Shown here in pieces: positions 1 through 9,342 of a stretch of 64,000 nt of DNA. Under the pieces are notes generated by a model. The model did not search any database. It saw nothing but the letters and a program-made list of their open reading frames with translations, and was not told the DNA's origin. This DNA is from Hydrogenophaga sp. PAMC20947 (GTDB lineage: Bacteria > Pseudomonadota > Gammaproteobacteria > Burkholderiales > Burkholderiaceae_C): contig NZ_CP039252.1 in the NCBI RefSeq assembly GCF_004795855.1, positions 3,472,001-3,536,000 of the forward strand, in the 5' to 3' direction. How positions within the stretch are numbered: the stretch's first letter is position 1; every line of letters starts with the position of its first letter. The position numbers were made by a program, and so were the translations under genes.

Positions 1-321
1 GGTCTGCCATTGCACAACCGCCATTCTTTGGGTGCCGGAAAGCATGCAATGGGCGGCCGTCAGAACGCGGGTCGGGGTCAGCATGGTGCCCGTGCAACTC
101 TGGGTCTGCCCCTCGCTGCCGAGCGACAAGACAAGAACCACGGGCGAGCTTTCGGGTTGCACGCAGTCAGCTCCGTTGATGATCTTGGGCTTAACCCCCA
201 CGCTGGAACACAAGGTATTGGCATCGGGCAAAACCAGCTCACTGGCGCCATCTCCGCCGCCACAAGCCGCCAGCAAAGTCGCGGTCAACGCCATGCTGGC
301 CCATTTAATAATTGGAAACAT
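1..321 (-). CDS. Trypsin-like (S1 family) serine protease lipoprotein, 3' end cut by the window edge
   Basis: Reading the minus strand from the ATG at 321 gives 107 codons open to the window edge. The start reads MFPIIKWASMALTATLLAAC, a lipoprotein signal with lipobox LAAC, followed by GGGDG. Further on are KIINGADC, resembling the new N-terminus of a mature trypsin-fold protease, then SCTGTMLTPTRVLTAAHC, which carries the S1 catalytic-histidine motif TAAHC. The Asp and Ser of the triad would lie beyond the window. It is probably a membrane-anchored periplasmic or outer-membrane protease. The lipobox region resembles that of the lipoprotein at 1509-1895. The family call is firm; the substrate is unknown. 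Confidence 0.8.
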   Translation of the reverse strand, partial: MFPIIKWASMALTATLLAACGGGDGASELVLPDANTLCSSVGVKPKIINGADCVQPESSPVVLVLSLGSEGQTQSCTGTMLTPTRVLTAAHCMLSGTQRMAVVQWQT

Positions 322-436
322 CCACTTACCCTGTCCTATGTTGTGCTGCACACCGCAGCAAAGATCTGTTCGTAGGCGCACCGCCGATGCATGGCATTGG
401 ACAATGAACAAGCGCCTGCCAGAAATATAGCCGCAC

Positions 437-1375
437 TCAGTCTCCCTCTTGCCAAAAATCGGTTTGTGCGTAGTGGTGTTTCAAGAAATCGATCCACAGC
501 CGCACACGCAGCGCCAAATGCTTGCGTTGGGGGAACACGGCATATATGCCATTGGGCGGCGCGGCATAGGTATCGAGCACCGTCTCCAGGCGCCCGGCCG
601 CGATGTCCTGCTCCACCTCCCAAGTGCTGCGCCAGGCAATGCCGTAGCCAGCCAAACACCACTCATGCAACACCTGTCCGTCCGAACAATCCAGCGGCCC
701 GCCTGGACGCAGGTGAACAATGGATGTTTCCCCTTCGGCCCCGGCCCCTTGCGCCGGCACCGAAAAAGCCCAGCCCCGGGTCTGCGACGCATCGCTGGAC
801 AGGGTGAGACAGTCAAACTTGGCGAGATCCGCCGGCACTTCAGGGCGGCCACGCTGCTGCAGGTACCGGGGTGTCGCCACACACAACCGGCGGTTCTCGG
901 CCAGGCGCACACTGACCAACGACGAATCGGGCAAGTCACCTACCCGCACCGCGCAATCATAGGCCTCCCCGGCCACATCCACCACACGGTCGCTGAGGTT
1001 GAGCGAAATCGTCACCTCGGCATGCAACTCGCGAAAGCGCGGGACCAACGGTGCCACATGGCGGCGGCCAAAACCCGCTGGCGCGGTGAGGCGCAGATGG
1101 CCACTGGCCTTCACACCGCCAGCGCTCACACTGGCTTCCGCATTGGCGAAATCCACCAGCAACCGCTGGCAATCTTCCAAAAAGGCGCTGCCCTCGTGGG
1201 TGAGCGTGATCCGCCGGGTGGTGCGCACCATGAGCTTGACACCCAAACGGGACTCCAGCGCGTCCAGCCGGCGTCCGATGATGGCCGGCGCCACGCCTTC
1301 GGCCCGTGCCGCCGCTGTGAGGCTGCCACGGGTGGCCACCGAGGCAAAGGTTTCCATCTGTTTGAGCTTGTCCAT
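437..1375 (-). CDS. LysR-family transcriptional regulator
   Basis: A 312-residue protein of normal LysR length. Residues about 1-60 form the winged helix-turn-helix (MDKLKQMETFASVATRGSLT..., with AAARAEGVAPAIIGRRLDAL as the recognition region). The remainder is the periplasmic-binding-like effector domain (LRLTAPAGFGRRHVAPLV and DCAVRVGDLPDSSLV). It belongs to the large subgroup that starts MDKLKQMETF and often controls a nearby oxidoreductase or transporter, but no divergent partner gene is present; both neighbours are lipoprotein genes on the same strand. The target and inducer cannot be read from the sequence. Confidence 0.92.
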   Translation of the reverse strand: MDKLKQMETFASVATRGSLTAAARAEGVAPAIIGRRLDALESRLGVKLMVRTTRRITLTHEGSAFLEDCQRLLVDFANAEASVSAGGVKASGHLRLTAPAGFGRRHVAPLVPRFRELHAEVTISLNLSDRVVDVAGEAYDCAVRVGDLPDSSLVSVRLAENRRLCVATPRYLQQRGRPEVPADLAKFDCLTLSSDASQTRGWAFSVPAQGAGAEGETSIVHLRPGGPLDCSDGQVLHEWCLAGYGIAWRSTWEVEQDIAAGRLETVLDTYAAPPNGIYAVFPQRKHLALRVRLWIDFLKHHYAQTDFWQEGD

Positions 1376-1508
1376 GGCGTGGCAGATTACCCCATTTCTC
1401 AGGGGTTAATCAACGCCGATCTCCGGTTATTTTTGACAATAACCAGCGCAATACCGGTTCTGGGCCCAGCGTCACTGCAAACCAGCGCCCGCACCACGTT
1501 CGCTCTGC

Positions 1509-1895
1509 TCAGGTGCATTTGGCCGGCAAATTGGGGATGGCGGTACAACCCACCCCGCCTTTGTCGGTGCACACGTTGTTGGCCGCGGTTTGGGCGTCAA
1601 ACGCCGAGCCACCGGCCGCAACTCCATAGACGCGCACACCACCGGTGGTCAGTGCAGACGACGCAGCGCCACAACGCTCAAACTGCAAGACCACCGTGCA
1701 ATCCTTGGCATCGCACTCATCGCGCGCCTCATCGTTGGCGATCGATTGGGTGAGCCCGTCGGTCACGATGGCCACACGGGCGTTGGATTCACTGATGGCG
1801 ATCGAGCCGTACCCGCCATCACCCCCGCCGCAAGCAGCCAACAGCAAAGCAGCGGCCAGCGCCGCAAAAGCATGGATCCATCGAACGGTTGTCAT
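1509..1895 (-). CDS. Small lipoprotein with DUF4189-like domain
   Basis: A 128-residue protein with a signal peptide and lipobox LLLAAC followed by GGGDGG. The mature part (GSIAISESNARVAIV, then a CDAKDCTVVLQFERCGA stretch and a second half ending CTAIPNLPAKC) has the cysteine pattern and repeated Gly/Ala-rich units of DUF4189 proteins, which are secreted and of unknown function. Six cysteines after the lipobox suggest disulfides in the periplasm or at the outer membrane. It lies 133 bp downstream of the start of the LysR gene and is probably transcribed on its own. The lipoprotein call is firm; the domain call is by pattern. Confidence 0.75.
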   Translation of the reverse strand: MTTVRWIHAFAALAAALLLAACGGGDGGYGSIAISESNARVAIVTDGLTQSIANDEARDECDAKDCTVVLQFERCGAASSALTTGGVRVYGVAAGGSAFDAQTAANNVCTDKGGVGCTAIPNLPAKCT

Positions 1896-1996
1896 GTTGT
1901 TTCCCTTTCAGTATCAAAACAGGGCCCCTTGAGGACATTTCCGCCCCGCGCAATGAGTTTACGACCAGGCGGTCGCACAGACCACCCCTGCTGCGT

Positions 1997-3187
1997 TCAT
2001 CGCCGGCTCAAACGGGCGATGGCGGCCTCGTCGTAGCCCAGTTCCCGAAGCAGCGCCTCGCTGTGGGCGCCCAGTTCCGGCGGGCTCAGGCGCACGCCAG
2101 GGCGCTCACCATCGAGCGTGAATGGAAACAGCACCGTCGACGCCTGCTCGCCCGCCCGGGCTCCGTCCGGCAAGGTGATGGGGGCCAGAGCGCCGGTGGC
2201 CAGCAGGTGCGGGTCGTTGAGCAAGTCGTGCGGCCGGGTGATGGGCGCAAAAGGCAACCCCACCGATTCAAACTTCTCCACCAGCTCGGCCACCGAGTAA
2301 CCCGTCAGACGCTCCCGCAACGCCGGCAGCATCCACTCGCGGGACAGCACCCGCCCATTGTTGGTGGCCAGGCGGTCATCGCTCTTGAAGTCTTCAAACC
2401 CGAACGCCTGGCAAAAAATGGCCCATTGCGTATCGCTCACAACAGCCAGGAAGATCTGACCGTCGTCTCTGACTCTGAACACATCGTAGATGCCCCAGGG
2501 CGAAATACGCTCGGGCATGGGATTGGCCGGCACCCCGGTCATGGCGTACTGCATCATGTGCTGTGCCACCAGAAACACGTTGTTCTCAAACAGCGCGCTT
2601 TCCACCTTCTGACCAAGCCCCGTGGTCTCCCGCTGCTTCAACGCAGCCATCACACCGATGGCGCCAAACAGGCCTCCCATGATGTCGTTGACACTGCTGC
2701 CAGCGCGCAAGGGGTCGCCGGAGCGGCCGGTCATGTAGGCCAGGCCCCCCATCATCTGCACCACCTCATCCAGTGCCGTTCGGTGGTCGTAAGGGCCGGG
2801 CAAAAACCCCTTGTGGCTGACATAGATCAGGCGCGGGTTAAGGACTTTGAGGCGCTCGTAGTCGAGGCCCAGCTTCTGCATGGTCTCGGGCTTGAAGTTT
2901 TCGCTGAACACGTCGGCCGTGGCGATCAGCTTGAGCGCAGCCTCCTTCCCTTCAGGCGTCTGCAGATCCAGCACCAGGCTCTTTTTGTTGCGGTTGAACA
3001 TGGGGAAGAACCCCGCACCAGCGCCCAGCAGGCGACGCGTGTTGTCGCCCTTGGGCGGCTCAACCTTGATTACTTCCGCGCCGAGGTCGCCCAGCACCAT
3101 GCCGCAGGTGGGTCCCATGACCATGTGGGTGAATTCAACAACTCGCAAGCCGTTGTACGGCAAAACTTTGGGGGCATGGATGCTCAT
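1997..3187 (-). CDS. CaiB/BaiF family (family III) CoA-transferase
   Basis: A 396-residue protein of the usual family length. It shows LRVVEFTHMVMGPTCGMVLGDLGAEVIKVEPP near the start and the typical RNKKSLVLDL and NFKPETMQKLGLDYERLK segments, including the conserved Asp-containing central region. Family III enzymes move CoA between an acyl-CoA donor and a carboxylic acid through an enzyme-bound anhydride. The specific acids are not predictable. The gene lies 54 bp downstream of the thioredoxin-like gene on the same strand and may be cotranscribed with it. A second, only distantly similar paralogue lies at 11983-13248. Confidence 0.93.
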   Translation of the reverse strand: MSIHAPKVLPYNGLRVVEFTHMVMGPTCGMVLGDLGAEVIKVEPPKGDNTRRLLGAGAGFFPMFNRNKKSLVLDLQTPEGKEAALKLIATADVFSENFKPETMQKLGLDYERLKVLNPRLIYVSHKGFLPGPYDHRTALDEVVQMMGGLAYMTGRSGDPLRAGSSVNDIMGGLFGAIGVMAALKQRETTGLGQKVESALFENNVFLVAQHMMQYAMTGVPANPMPERISPWGIYDVFRVRDDGQIFLAVVSDTQWAIFCQAFGFEDFKSDDRLATNNGRVLSREWMLPALRERLTGYSVAELVEKFESVGLPFAPITRPHDLLNDPHLLATGALAPITLPDGARAGEQASTVLFPFTLDGERPGVRLSPPELGAHSEALLRELGYDEAAIARLSRR

Positions 3188-3241
3188 GCCGGCAATGGTA
3201 ATCGGCGGACCTCGCCCTCAACTGTCCGGTCGGTGGCGGCC

Positions 3242-3622
3242 TCAGGTCGAAGCAGGTTGAAACGCCTGCACGTTTTCCACCAGCGCCCGCACATCGGCGT
3301 CGGCCCGAAAAACCGCCAACTCCCCGGCCAGGGCACCCTGCACCAGGCGCTGCAGCGTTTGGGCATGGGGCGTGATCGTGCCAAAGAACAGCGCATCCTT
3401 GCCCCGCGCGATCAGCAGGGTGGGAAAGCTTTGCACATCGAGGTCACCCAGCACCTCTTCGTGGTCTTCAATATCCACCCACTTCACCACCAGCCCGGCG
3501 GCGTCAAAAACCGCCAGCGCAGCCTTCATGAGCGGCGCGTAATCGCGGCACACCCCGCACCATTGCGCACACAGGCAGGCCACCAGCAAGGGCGCAGTGG
3601 AAGGATCGGAAGGCTCGGTCAT
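3242..3622 (-). CDS. Thioredoxin-fold protein
   Basis: The ATG at 3622 gives 126 residues; an upstream GTG at 3646 would add eight. The active-site motif ACLCAQWCGVCRDYAPL holds the CxxC as CGVC, and the rest fits a thioredoxin fold: VKWVDIEDHEEVLGDLDVQSFPTLLI includes the cis-proline loop (FPTL). No signal peptide is seen, so it is probably a cytoplasmic disulfide reductase. It lies upstream of a CoA-transferase gene and divergent from a haloacid dehalogenase gene. The natural partner is unknown. Confidence 0.85.
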   Translation of the reverse strand: MTEPSDPSTAPLLVACLCAQWCGVCRDYAPLMKAALAVFDAAGLVVKWVDIEDHEEVLGDLDVQSFPTLLIARGKDALFFGTITPHAQTLQRLVQGALAGELAVFRADADVRALVENVQAFQPAST

Positions 3623-3750
3623 GGGCGATAGTGTGCACCGAGACACCCAGGTGCGCCTTGGCAGCGTCCGCCATTACCCACTAAAAACGCACAGATAAAA
3701 CACTTTCAATCGAATCAATGACATCAAAAGGATGCAATACACTGAAACAC

Positions 3751-4449
3751 ATGGAAAAACCCCGCGCCGTCCTTTTTGACGCCTATGGCACGCTGTTCGA
3801 CGTGTACAGCGTCGGCCTGCTCGCCGAACAGCTGTTCCCTGGTCAAGGAACTCGCCTGTCCACCGTCTGGCGTGACAAACAGATCGAGTACACCCGCCTG
3901 GTCACCACGAGCAACCAAGGGGCGCACTATCAGCCCTTCTGGGAGCTCACACGGCAGGCACTCACCTATGCCATCAAACTGATCGAGCCCGCCGCGCGCC
4001 AAGACTGGCCGGCCTTTTCTGCGCGCGCCGAGCAGTTGATGAACCAGTACCGGCACCTTTCGGCCTTCCCTGAAAACAAGGCCGTGCTGCAAGCGCTGCG
4101 CGATCGCGGTGTCGCCACCGGCATCCTCTCCAATGGCGACGCCCAGATGCTGGGCGTGTCCACCCGCAGCGCCGGCTTCGACGGGCTGCTGAACCACCTC
4201 ATCAGCGTGGACCCGATCCGCCTGTACAAGACCCACCCCGAAGCCTATGCCTTGGGCGAAAAAGCCTGCGGGCTGCCGGCCAGCCAGATCCTGTTTGTCA
4301 GCAGCAATGCCTGGGATGCCCTCGCGGCCACCTGGTACGGCTACCAGACCCTGTGGGTCAACCGCCTGAACCTGCCGTTCGAAGAGCTGGGCACGCAACC
4401 GCACCGCATCGGCAGCAGCCTGCGCGACGTGCTGGCGTTCTTCGACTGA
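3751..4449 (+). CDS. Type II (S)-2-haloacid dehalogenase, HAD superfamily
   Basis: It begins MEKPRAVLFDAYGTLFDVYS, with HAD motif I DAYGTLFD whose first Asp is the nucleophile. Later come SNGD (motif II, conserved Ser), the Lys in YKTHPEAY, and the type II signature FVSSNAWDALAATWYGYQT. The family hydrolyses 2-halocarboxylic acids such as chloroacetate or 2-chloropropionate to 2-hydroxy acids. The start at 3751 matches the family N-terminus; an in-frame ATG at 3718 would add eleven residues. Malate synthase G starts 34 bp downstream; glycolate made from haloacetate would feed glyoxylate metabolism, so the adjacency may be functional, but this is inference. Confidence 0.92.
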   Translation: MEKPRAVLFDAYGTLFDVYSVGLLAEQLFPGQGTRLSTVWRDKQIEYTRLVTTSNQGAHYQPFWELTRQALTYAIKLIEPAARQDWPAFSARAEQLMNQYRHLSAFPENKAVLQALRDRGVATGILSNGDAQMLGVSTRSAGFDGLLNHLISVDPIRLYKTHPEAYALGEKACGLPASQILFVSSNAWDALAATWYGYQTLWVNRLNLPFEELGTQPHRIGSSLRDVLAFFD

Positions 4450-4470
4450 CCTGTATAAATTTTTTGATTG

Positions 4471-4476
4471 AAGGAG
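4471..4476 (+). promoter_or_regulatory. Strong Shine-Dalgarno site of malate synthase G
   Basis: AAGGAG lies seven bases before the ATG at 4484. A TATAAAT box at 4454-4460, directly after the stop codon of the dehalogenase gene, could be the -10 element of a separate glcB promoter, although no good -35 element was recognised. Confidence 0.6.
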
Positions 4477-4483
4477 CCCCATC

Positions 4484-6685
4484 ATGACCACCTCACGCAC
4501 CAACATTCACGGCCTGCAAGTCGCCACCGAGCTGTACGACTTCCTCAACAGCCAGGTGTTGCCCGGCACCGGCGTGACCAGCGAGACTTTCTGGAAAGGT
4601 TTTGACGCCATCGTCACCGACCTCGCGCCGAAAAATGCCGCCTTGCTGGCCGAGCGCGATCGCCTCCAGACCGAGCTGGACACCTGGCACCAGGCCAACC
4701 CGGGCCCCATCAAGGACATGGCGGGCTACCGCAAGTTCCTTGAAACCATTGGCTACCTGGTGCCCACACCCGCCGACACGCAGGCCACCACACAAAATGT
4801 GGACGCCGAGCTGGCCATCCAGGCCGGCCCGCAACTCGTGGTGCCCATCCTGAACGCCCGCTACGCCCTCAACGCCGCCAACGCACGCTGGGGCAGCCTG
4901 TACGACGCGCTCTACGGCACCGACGCGATCTCCGAAGCCGACGGTTGCGAAAAAGGCCCGGGCTACAACGAAAAGCGCGGAGCCAAAGTGGTGGCTTTTG
5001 CACGCAAATTGCTCGATGACTCCGCACCCTTGGCTGGCGCGTCCCACGCAGACGCCACCGTGTATTTCGTCAAAGACGGCGCGCTGCAAGTGGCCGTCAA
5101 AGGCGGTCAGGTCGTGGGCTTGAAAGACCCCGCGCAGTTCGTGGGCTACCAGGGCGACGCCGCTGGCGTGTCCAGCGTCTTGCTGGGGCACAACGGTCTG
5201 CACATCGACATCCGCATCGACCGCAGCAAGCCCATCGCCCAGCTCGACGCCGCCGGCATTGCCGACGTGGTGATGGAAGCCGCCCTGTCCACGATTCTGG
5301 ATCTGGAAGACTCCGTGGCCGCTGTGGACGCAGAAGACAAGACCCTGGCCTACCGCAACTGGCTGGGCATCCTGAAGGGCGACCTGACAGAAGACGTACC
5401 CAAGGGCGACAAGGTCATCAAGCGCGGCCTGAACCCTGACCGCATGTACACAGCCCCCAAGGGCAATGGCGACGTGCGCCTGCATGGCCGCAGCCTCATG
5501 TTCGTGCGCAACGTCGGCCACCTGATGACCAATCCGGCGATCCTCTGGGGCGCGGAAGGCAAAGAGATCCCCGAAGGCATCATGGACGCGGTGGTCACCA
5601 CCACCATCGCCCTGCACGACCTGCAAAAAGACGCCAGCGCCGGCATCCGCAACAGCCGCACCGGCTCGGTCTACATCGTCAAGCCCAAGATGCACGGCCC
5701 CAAAGAAGTGGCCTTCGCCGCCGAACTGTTTGGCCGTGTGGAACAAGTGCTGGGCCTGCAAGACAGCACCGTCAAGCTCGGCATCATGGACGAAGAGCGC
5801 CGCACCAGCGTCAACCTCGCCGCCTGTATCGCCGCGGCCTCCACCCGCGTGGCATTCATCAACACCGGTTTCCTCGACCGCACCGGCGACGAGATGCACA
5901 CCGCCATGATGGCCGGCCCCATGGTGCGCAAAGGCGACATGAAAACCAGCGCCTGGATCCAGGCCTACGAGCGCAACAACGTGCTGGTGGGGCTCAACTG
6001 CGGCCTGCGCGGCAAAGCCCAGATCGGCAAAGGCATGTGGGCCATGCCCGACCTCATGGCCGCCATGCTTGAGCAAAAAATCGGCCACCCCAAAGCCGGC
6101 GCCAACACCGCCTGGGTACCCAGCCCCACCGGCGCCACACTGCACGCACTGCACTACCACCAAGTGCTGGTCAGCGACGTGCAAAAGGAGATGGAAAAGA
6201 TCGATTTCAACGCCGAGCGCGACAATCTGCTCACCGGCTTGCTGACCGTGCCCGTGAGCGCCAACCCCAGCTGGACCGACACCGAAAAGCAGCAGGAGCT
6301 GGACAACAACACCCAGGGCATCCTGGGCTATGTGGTGCGTTGGGTTGACCAAGGCGTGGGCTGCTCCAAAGTGCCTGACATCCACAACGTGGGCCTGATG
6401 GAAGACCGAGCCACACTGCGCATCTCCAGCCAGCACATGGCCAACTGGCTGCTCCACGGCGTGGTCACACAAGACCAGATCAAGGAAACCTTCGAGCGCA
6501 TGGCCGCCGTGGTCGACGGCCAAAACGCAGGCGATCCGCTGTACAAAAACATGGCCGGCCACTTCGACACCAGCATGGCCTACCAAGCCGCGCTGGATCT
6601 GGTGTTCAAAGGCAAGGAGCAGCCCAGTGGCTACACCGAGCCCCTGCTGCACGCCTGGCGCCTGAAGGTGAAAGCCGCGGCCTGA
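4484..6685 (+). CDS. glcB: Malate synthase G
   Basis: A 733-residue protein with the length of the monomeric G isoform, distinct from the shorter A form. It condenses glyoxylate with acetyl-CoA to malate and CoA in the cytoplasm, completing the glyoxylate/glycolate route. Hallmarks are [18 protein letters not shown] (Mg-binding acidic residues), [13 protein letters not shown], and the C-terminal [20 protein letters not shown] and [16 protein letters not shown] blocks. It is flanked by the haloacid dehalogenase gene upstream and an intrinsic terminator downstream, so it ends its transcription unit. Isocitrate lyase and glycolate oxidase genes are not in the window. Confidence 0.98.
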   Translation: MTTSRTNIHGLQVATELYDFLNSQVLPGTGVTSETFWKGFDAIVTDLAPKNAALLAERDRLQTELDTWHQANPGPIKDMAGYRKFLETIGYLVPTPADTQATTQNVDAELAIQAGPQLVVPILNARYALNAANARWGSLYDALYGTDAISEADGCEKGPGYNEKRGAKVVAFARKLLDDSAPLAGASHADATVYFVKDGALQVAVKGGQVVGLKDPAQFVGYQGDAAGVSSVLLGHNGLHIDIRIDRSKPIAQLDAAGIADVVMEAALSTILDLEDSVAAVDAEDKTLAYRNWLGILKGDLTEDVPKGDKVIKRGLNPDRMYTAPKGNGDVRLHGRSLMFVRNVGHLMTNPAILWGAEGKEIPEGIMDAVVTTTIALHDLQKDASAGIRNSRTGSVYIVKPKMHGPKEVAFAAELFGRVEQVLGLQDSTVKLGIMDEERRTSVNLAACIAAASTRVAFINTGFLDRTGDEMHTAMMAGPMVRKGDMKTSAWIQAYERNNVLVGLNCGLRGKAQIGKGMWAMPDLMAAMLEQKIGHPKAGANTAWVPSPTGATLHALHYHQVLVSDVQKEMEKIDFNAERDNLLTGLLTVPVSANPSWTDTEKQQELDNNTQGILGYVVRWVDQGVGCSKVPDIHNVGLMEDRATLRISSQHMANWLLHGVVTQDQIKETFERMAAVVDGQNAGDPLYKNMAGHFDTSMAYQAALDLVFKGKEQPSGYTEPLLHAWRLKVKAAA

Positions 6686-6716
6686 TCAGGCAAAGAGGAA
6701 CCGGGGAGACAGAGAG

Positions 6717-6742
6717 CGGCGCCTGCGGGCGCCGTTTTTTTT
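6717..6742 (+). terminator. Rho-independent terminator after malate synthase
   Basis: A perfect 7-bp GC stem (CGGCGCC / GGCGCCG) with loop TGCG is followed by eight T residues. It lies 31 bp after the glcB stop codon and just before the start of the next plus-strand gene. Confidence 0.92.
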
Positions 6743-6760
6743 CGCCCCGACAATAGCCTG

Positions 6761-7060
6761 ATGCAGCTGCACTATTTGATTTTCGACGCCAGCGACGATG
6801 GCGAGGGCACCGGCACTTGGGAAGCCATGGCCAGTGTGCGGTCGCCTGACCTGCGTGCGGTAATGGCGGAGGTACAAGCCGTGCTGAGCTGTGCACAGGC
6901 CAACGAGCCGGGACCGAGAGGTCCGCTGGACGACGGCGGTGACTGGGACGCTGATCAGCAAAGCAGCCGCTCGGGCGAATGGACCACCGTCACATTGACG
7001 CTGACGGGACCATGGGCGTGGGGCGAAGCGTTGATGCACGAACTCGGCTCCAACAACTGA
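6761..7060 (+). CDS. Conserved hypothetical protein, 99 residues
   Basis: A 99-residue acidic protein starting MQLHYLIFDASDDGEGTGTW, with no signal peptide or membrane segment. The middle (residues about 50-72) is rich in Asp, Gly and Ser, and the end is WAWGEALMHELGS. It begins 18 bases after the glcB terminator with an ACAATAGCCTG sequence directly before the ATG, which looks like a -10 region close to the start (leaderless or short-leader expression). I do not recognise a domain. Codon use is like its neighbours, so it is probably a real gene of the lineage. Confidence 0.7.
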   Translation: MQLHYLIFDASDDGEGTGTWEAMASVRSPDLRAVMAEVQAVLSCAQANEPGPRGPLDDGGDWDADQQSSRSGEWTTVTLTLTGPWAWGEALMHELGSNN

Positions 7061-7072
7061 CCTCCCCACAGA

Positions 7073-7462
7073 TCAGGCCGCGGCTTCGTACAACTCCAGC
7101 GGCAAACCATCGGGATCGGCGAAAAACACAAACCGCTGGCCGGTGTATTCGTCCACGCGAATGACTTCCGTGCTCACACCCAGCGATTTGAGTCGCTGCT
7201 GGAAATCGGCCACATCCGCCACGGCAAAGGCCAAATGGCGCAGGCCTTGGGCCTCCGGGTAGGAGGGCCTCGATGGCGCCTCCGGAAATGAGAACAACTC
7301 AAGCTGCGAGCCATCGGGCAACCCCAGATCAAGCTTCCAGGAATTGCGCGCAGCGCGAAAGTGCTCGGCCACGATACTCAGGCCCAACACCTCGGTGTAA
7401 AACCGCTTGGATCGCTCGTAATCCTTGCAAATGATGGCGGCGTGGTGGATGCGTAAAAGCAT
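7073..7462 (-). CDS. VOC (glyoxalase/bleomycin-resistance fold) protein, YaeR/GloA2-like
   Basis: A 129-residue single-domain VOC protein. It starts MLLRIHHAAIICKDYERSKR and shows the YaeR-type pattern: metal-ligand candidates His in HHAAIIC, Glu in QLELFSFP, His in LRHLAFAV and Glu in LPLELYE. YaeR proteins are glyoxalase-I-like, but their substrate is not settled. It ends 10 bp from a plus-strand gene and lies directly upstream of ptsI on the same strand (gap about 1.6 kb to the ptsI start, so they are not in the same transcript order). The family is certain; the reaction is not. Confidence 0.88.
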   Translation of the reverse strand: MLLRIHHAAIICKDYERSKRFYTEVLGLSIVAEHFRAARNSWKLDLGLPDGSQLELFSFPEAPSRPSYPEAQGLRHLAFAVADVADFQQRLKSLGVSTEVIRVDEYTGQRFVFFADPDGLPLELYEAAA

Positions 7463-7472
7463 GACCCCGGCG

Positions 7473-9248
7473 TCAATCCGACATCAGCGCCGCTGGATCG
7501 TCTGCGGTCAATACGCTTTGGGCCCAGACACCCAGCTTGCTGGTGTCGCTGCGCAGGATCTGCTGCTTGACCGCCAGAATTCGAGATGGGTGCATCGAAA
7601 AAGAGCGCAAACCCAAACCGAGCAGCAATCGCGTCATCGTGACATCTCCCGCCATTTCCCCACACACGCTCACCCCTTTGCCCTGTTCGCGACACTGCGC
7701 AATGGTGGTCGCCAGCAGATGCAGCACCGCAGGATGCACCGGGTCATACAAATGCGCCACGGCTTCGTCCGCCCGGTCAATCGCCAAGGTGTACTGAATC
7801 AGGTCGTTGGTCCCAATCGACAGGAAATCAAAATGCCGCAGAAAGAGGGGGATGCTCAGCGCCGCGGCTGGAATTTCGATCATCGCACCCAGACGCACCG
7901 TGCCATGGACCTTGCCTTGGGCATCCAGCTGGCCACCGGCTTTTTTCACCAATGCCAGGGTCTGACGGATCTCACTGGCATGGGCCAGCATGGGAATGAG
8001 CAGATTGATCGAACCATGCGCAGCTGCACGCAAAATCGCACGCAGTTGCACCAGGAACATGCTGGGATCGGCCAGGCTCCACCGGATGGCACGCAGTCCC
8101 AAAGCCGGGTTCAAGTGCTCCTCTCCCGATCGGACGGCACCGCGGTCCAGGGGTTTGTCCGCACCGATGTCCACCGTCCGGATCGTCACGGGCAACCCAC
8201 GCATGCCCTCCACGGCCCGCACATAGGCCCGGTATTGTTCTTCTTCGTCAGGCAGTTTGCCGTCACGCCCCATGAAGAGAAACTCGGTGCGAAAGAGCCC
8301 CACCCCCACGGCCCCGGCCCTGAGCGCAGCCGCGGTGTCCTCGGGCTGTTCGATGTTGGCGATCAGCTCGATGCGCTGGCCGTCCAGCGTGATGGCGGGG
8401 GTGCTGCGCAGCCTTGACAAGCGTTCGCGCTCCACCTCGCCCTGGCGCTGCTTGGCGCCATACTCGGCCAGAAGAATAGGCGAAGGATCGACCACCACCA
8501 CACCGGCATCGCCATCGATGATGACCCAATCGTCCTGCCCGATCAGGTGGCTGGCCATGCGCGCACCCACAACCGCCGGGATGTCCATGCTCCGCGCCAC
8601 AATGGCGGTGTGGCTGGTTTTGCCCCCTACATCGGTCACAAAGCCGGCGAACACGCTTTGTTTGAACTGCAGCATGTCCGCAGGCGACAGGTCGTGCGCG
8701 ATGAGAACCAGCGGCACGTCCACAGTGGGCTCGTGCAGCTCCTCGCCAGCCGTGTGTCGTGTGGTGGCAGGGCGCGCCGCAGCCACTGGAGAGGCCACCC
8801 CCCGCATGAACCGCAGCATCCGCTCGACCACCTGCTCCAGATCGGCCTTGCGTTCACGCAAGTAGGGGTCTTCCATTTCGTCAAACTGGCGCGCGATGAC
8901 TTCCAGCTGCGACGTCAGTGCCCATTCGGCGTTGTAGTGGCGCTCCACAATCCAGTGTTTCACGCCACTGGTGAGCTGCTCGTCCTGCAGCAGCATCAGG
9001 TGCACATCCAGCAAAGCGCTCAGCTCGGGATGGGCATCCTTGGCACTCAATTCACCGAGACCTAGCTGCACCTTTTCGATCTCAGCCGCCACGGCATCGC
9101 GCGCCTGCCGCAAGCGCTCAATCTCAGCATCCACCTGCTCACTCTTGATGAGGTAGTGCGCCACGTCCACGCGGCTGGACGCGACGATCACGGCCCGCCC
9201 GATGGCGATGCCGCGCGAAACGGTGAGGCCGTGAACGCTGAAAGTCAT
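7473..9248 (-). CDS. ptsI: Phosphoenolpyruvate-protein phosphotransferase (PTS enzyme I)
   Basis: A 591-residue protein from the ATG at 9248 (MTFSVHGLTVSRGIAIGRA); an upstream in-frame start adds 15 residues without homology. Enzyme I takes phosphate from PEP onto a histidine and passes it to HPr. The phosphohistidine is His213 in GGKTSHTAIVARSM, and the C-terminal PEP-binding barrel shows GVGLFRTEFLFM, RTVDIGADK, and SVCGEMAGD (active-site Cys). It lies 94 bp downstream of ptsH in a minus-strand EIIA-HPr-EI cluster. No membrane EIIC permease is near, so the chain probably serves regulation, as in other Burkholderiales. Confidence 0.97.
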   Translation of the reverse strand: MTFSVHGLTVSRGIAIGRAVIVASSRVDVAHYLIKSEQVDAEIERLRQARDAVAAEIEKVQLGLGELSAKDAHPELSALLDVHLMLLQDEQLTSGVKHWIVERHYNAEWALTSQLEVIARQFDEMEDPYLRERKADLEQVVERMLRFMRGVASPVAAARPATTRHTAGEELHEPTVDVPLVLIAHDLSPADMLQFKQSVFAGFVTDVGGKTSHTAIVARSMDIPAVVGARMASHLIGQDDWVIIDGDAGVVVVDPSPILLAEYGAKQRQGEVERERLSRLRSTPAITLDGQRIELIANIEQPEDTAAALRAGAVGVGLFRTEFLFMGRDGKLPDEEEQYRAYVRAVEGMRGLPVTIRTVDIGADKPLDRGAVRSGEEHLNPALGLRAIRWSLADPSMFLVQLRAILRAAAHGSINLLIPMLAHASEIRQTLALVKKAGGQLDAQGKVHGTVRLGAMIEIPAAALSIPLFLRHFDFLSIGTNDLIQYTLAIDRADEAVAHLYDPVHPAVLHLLATTIAQCREQGKGVSVCGEMAGDVTMTRLLLGLGLRSFSMHPSRILAVKQQILRSDTSKLGVWAQSVLTADDPAALMSD

Positions 9249-9342
9249 GCTGGTTTCAAACCTCTGGGGCGACGCGGCGAAACAGCGGCGCACAGGACAC
9301 CGGGCCTGCCGCCGGCAAAAGGGGCCGAGAGGGCTTCATGCT

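Noticed and set aside
1889..3631. Long plus-strand frame of 580 codons over the CoA-transferase and thioredoxin-like genes
   Set aside because: It is antisense to two well-supported genes, has no domain and shows the His/Arg/Gln-rich composition typical of GC-rich shadow frames.
4493..6652. Minus-strand frame of 719 codons over malate synthase
   Set aside because: Exact antisense of glcB, rich in Val, Gly and His without any motif; it follows from the codon pattern of the real gene.
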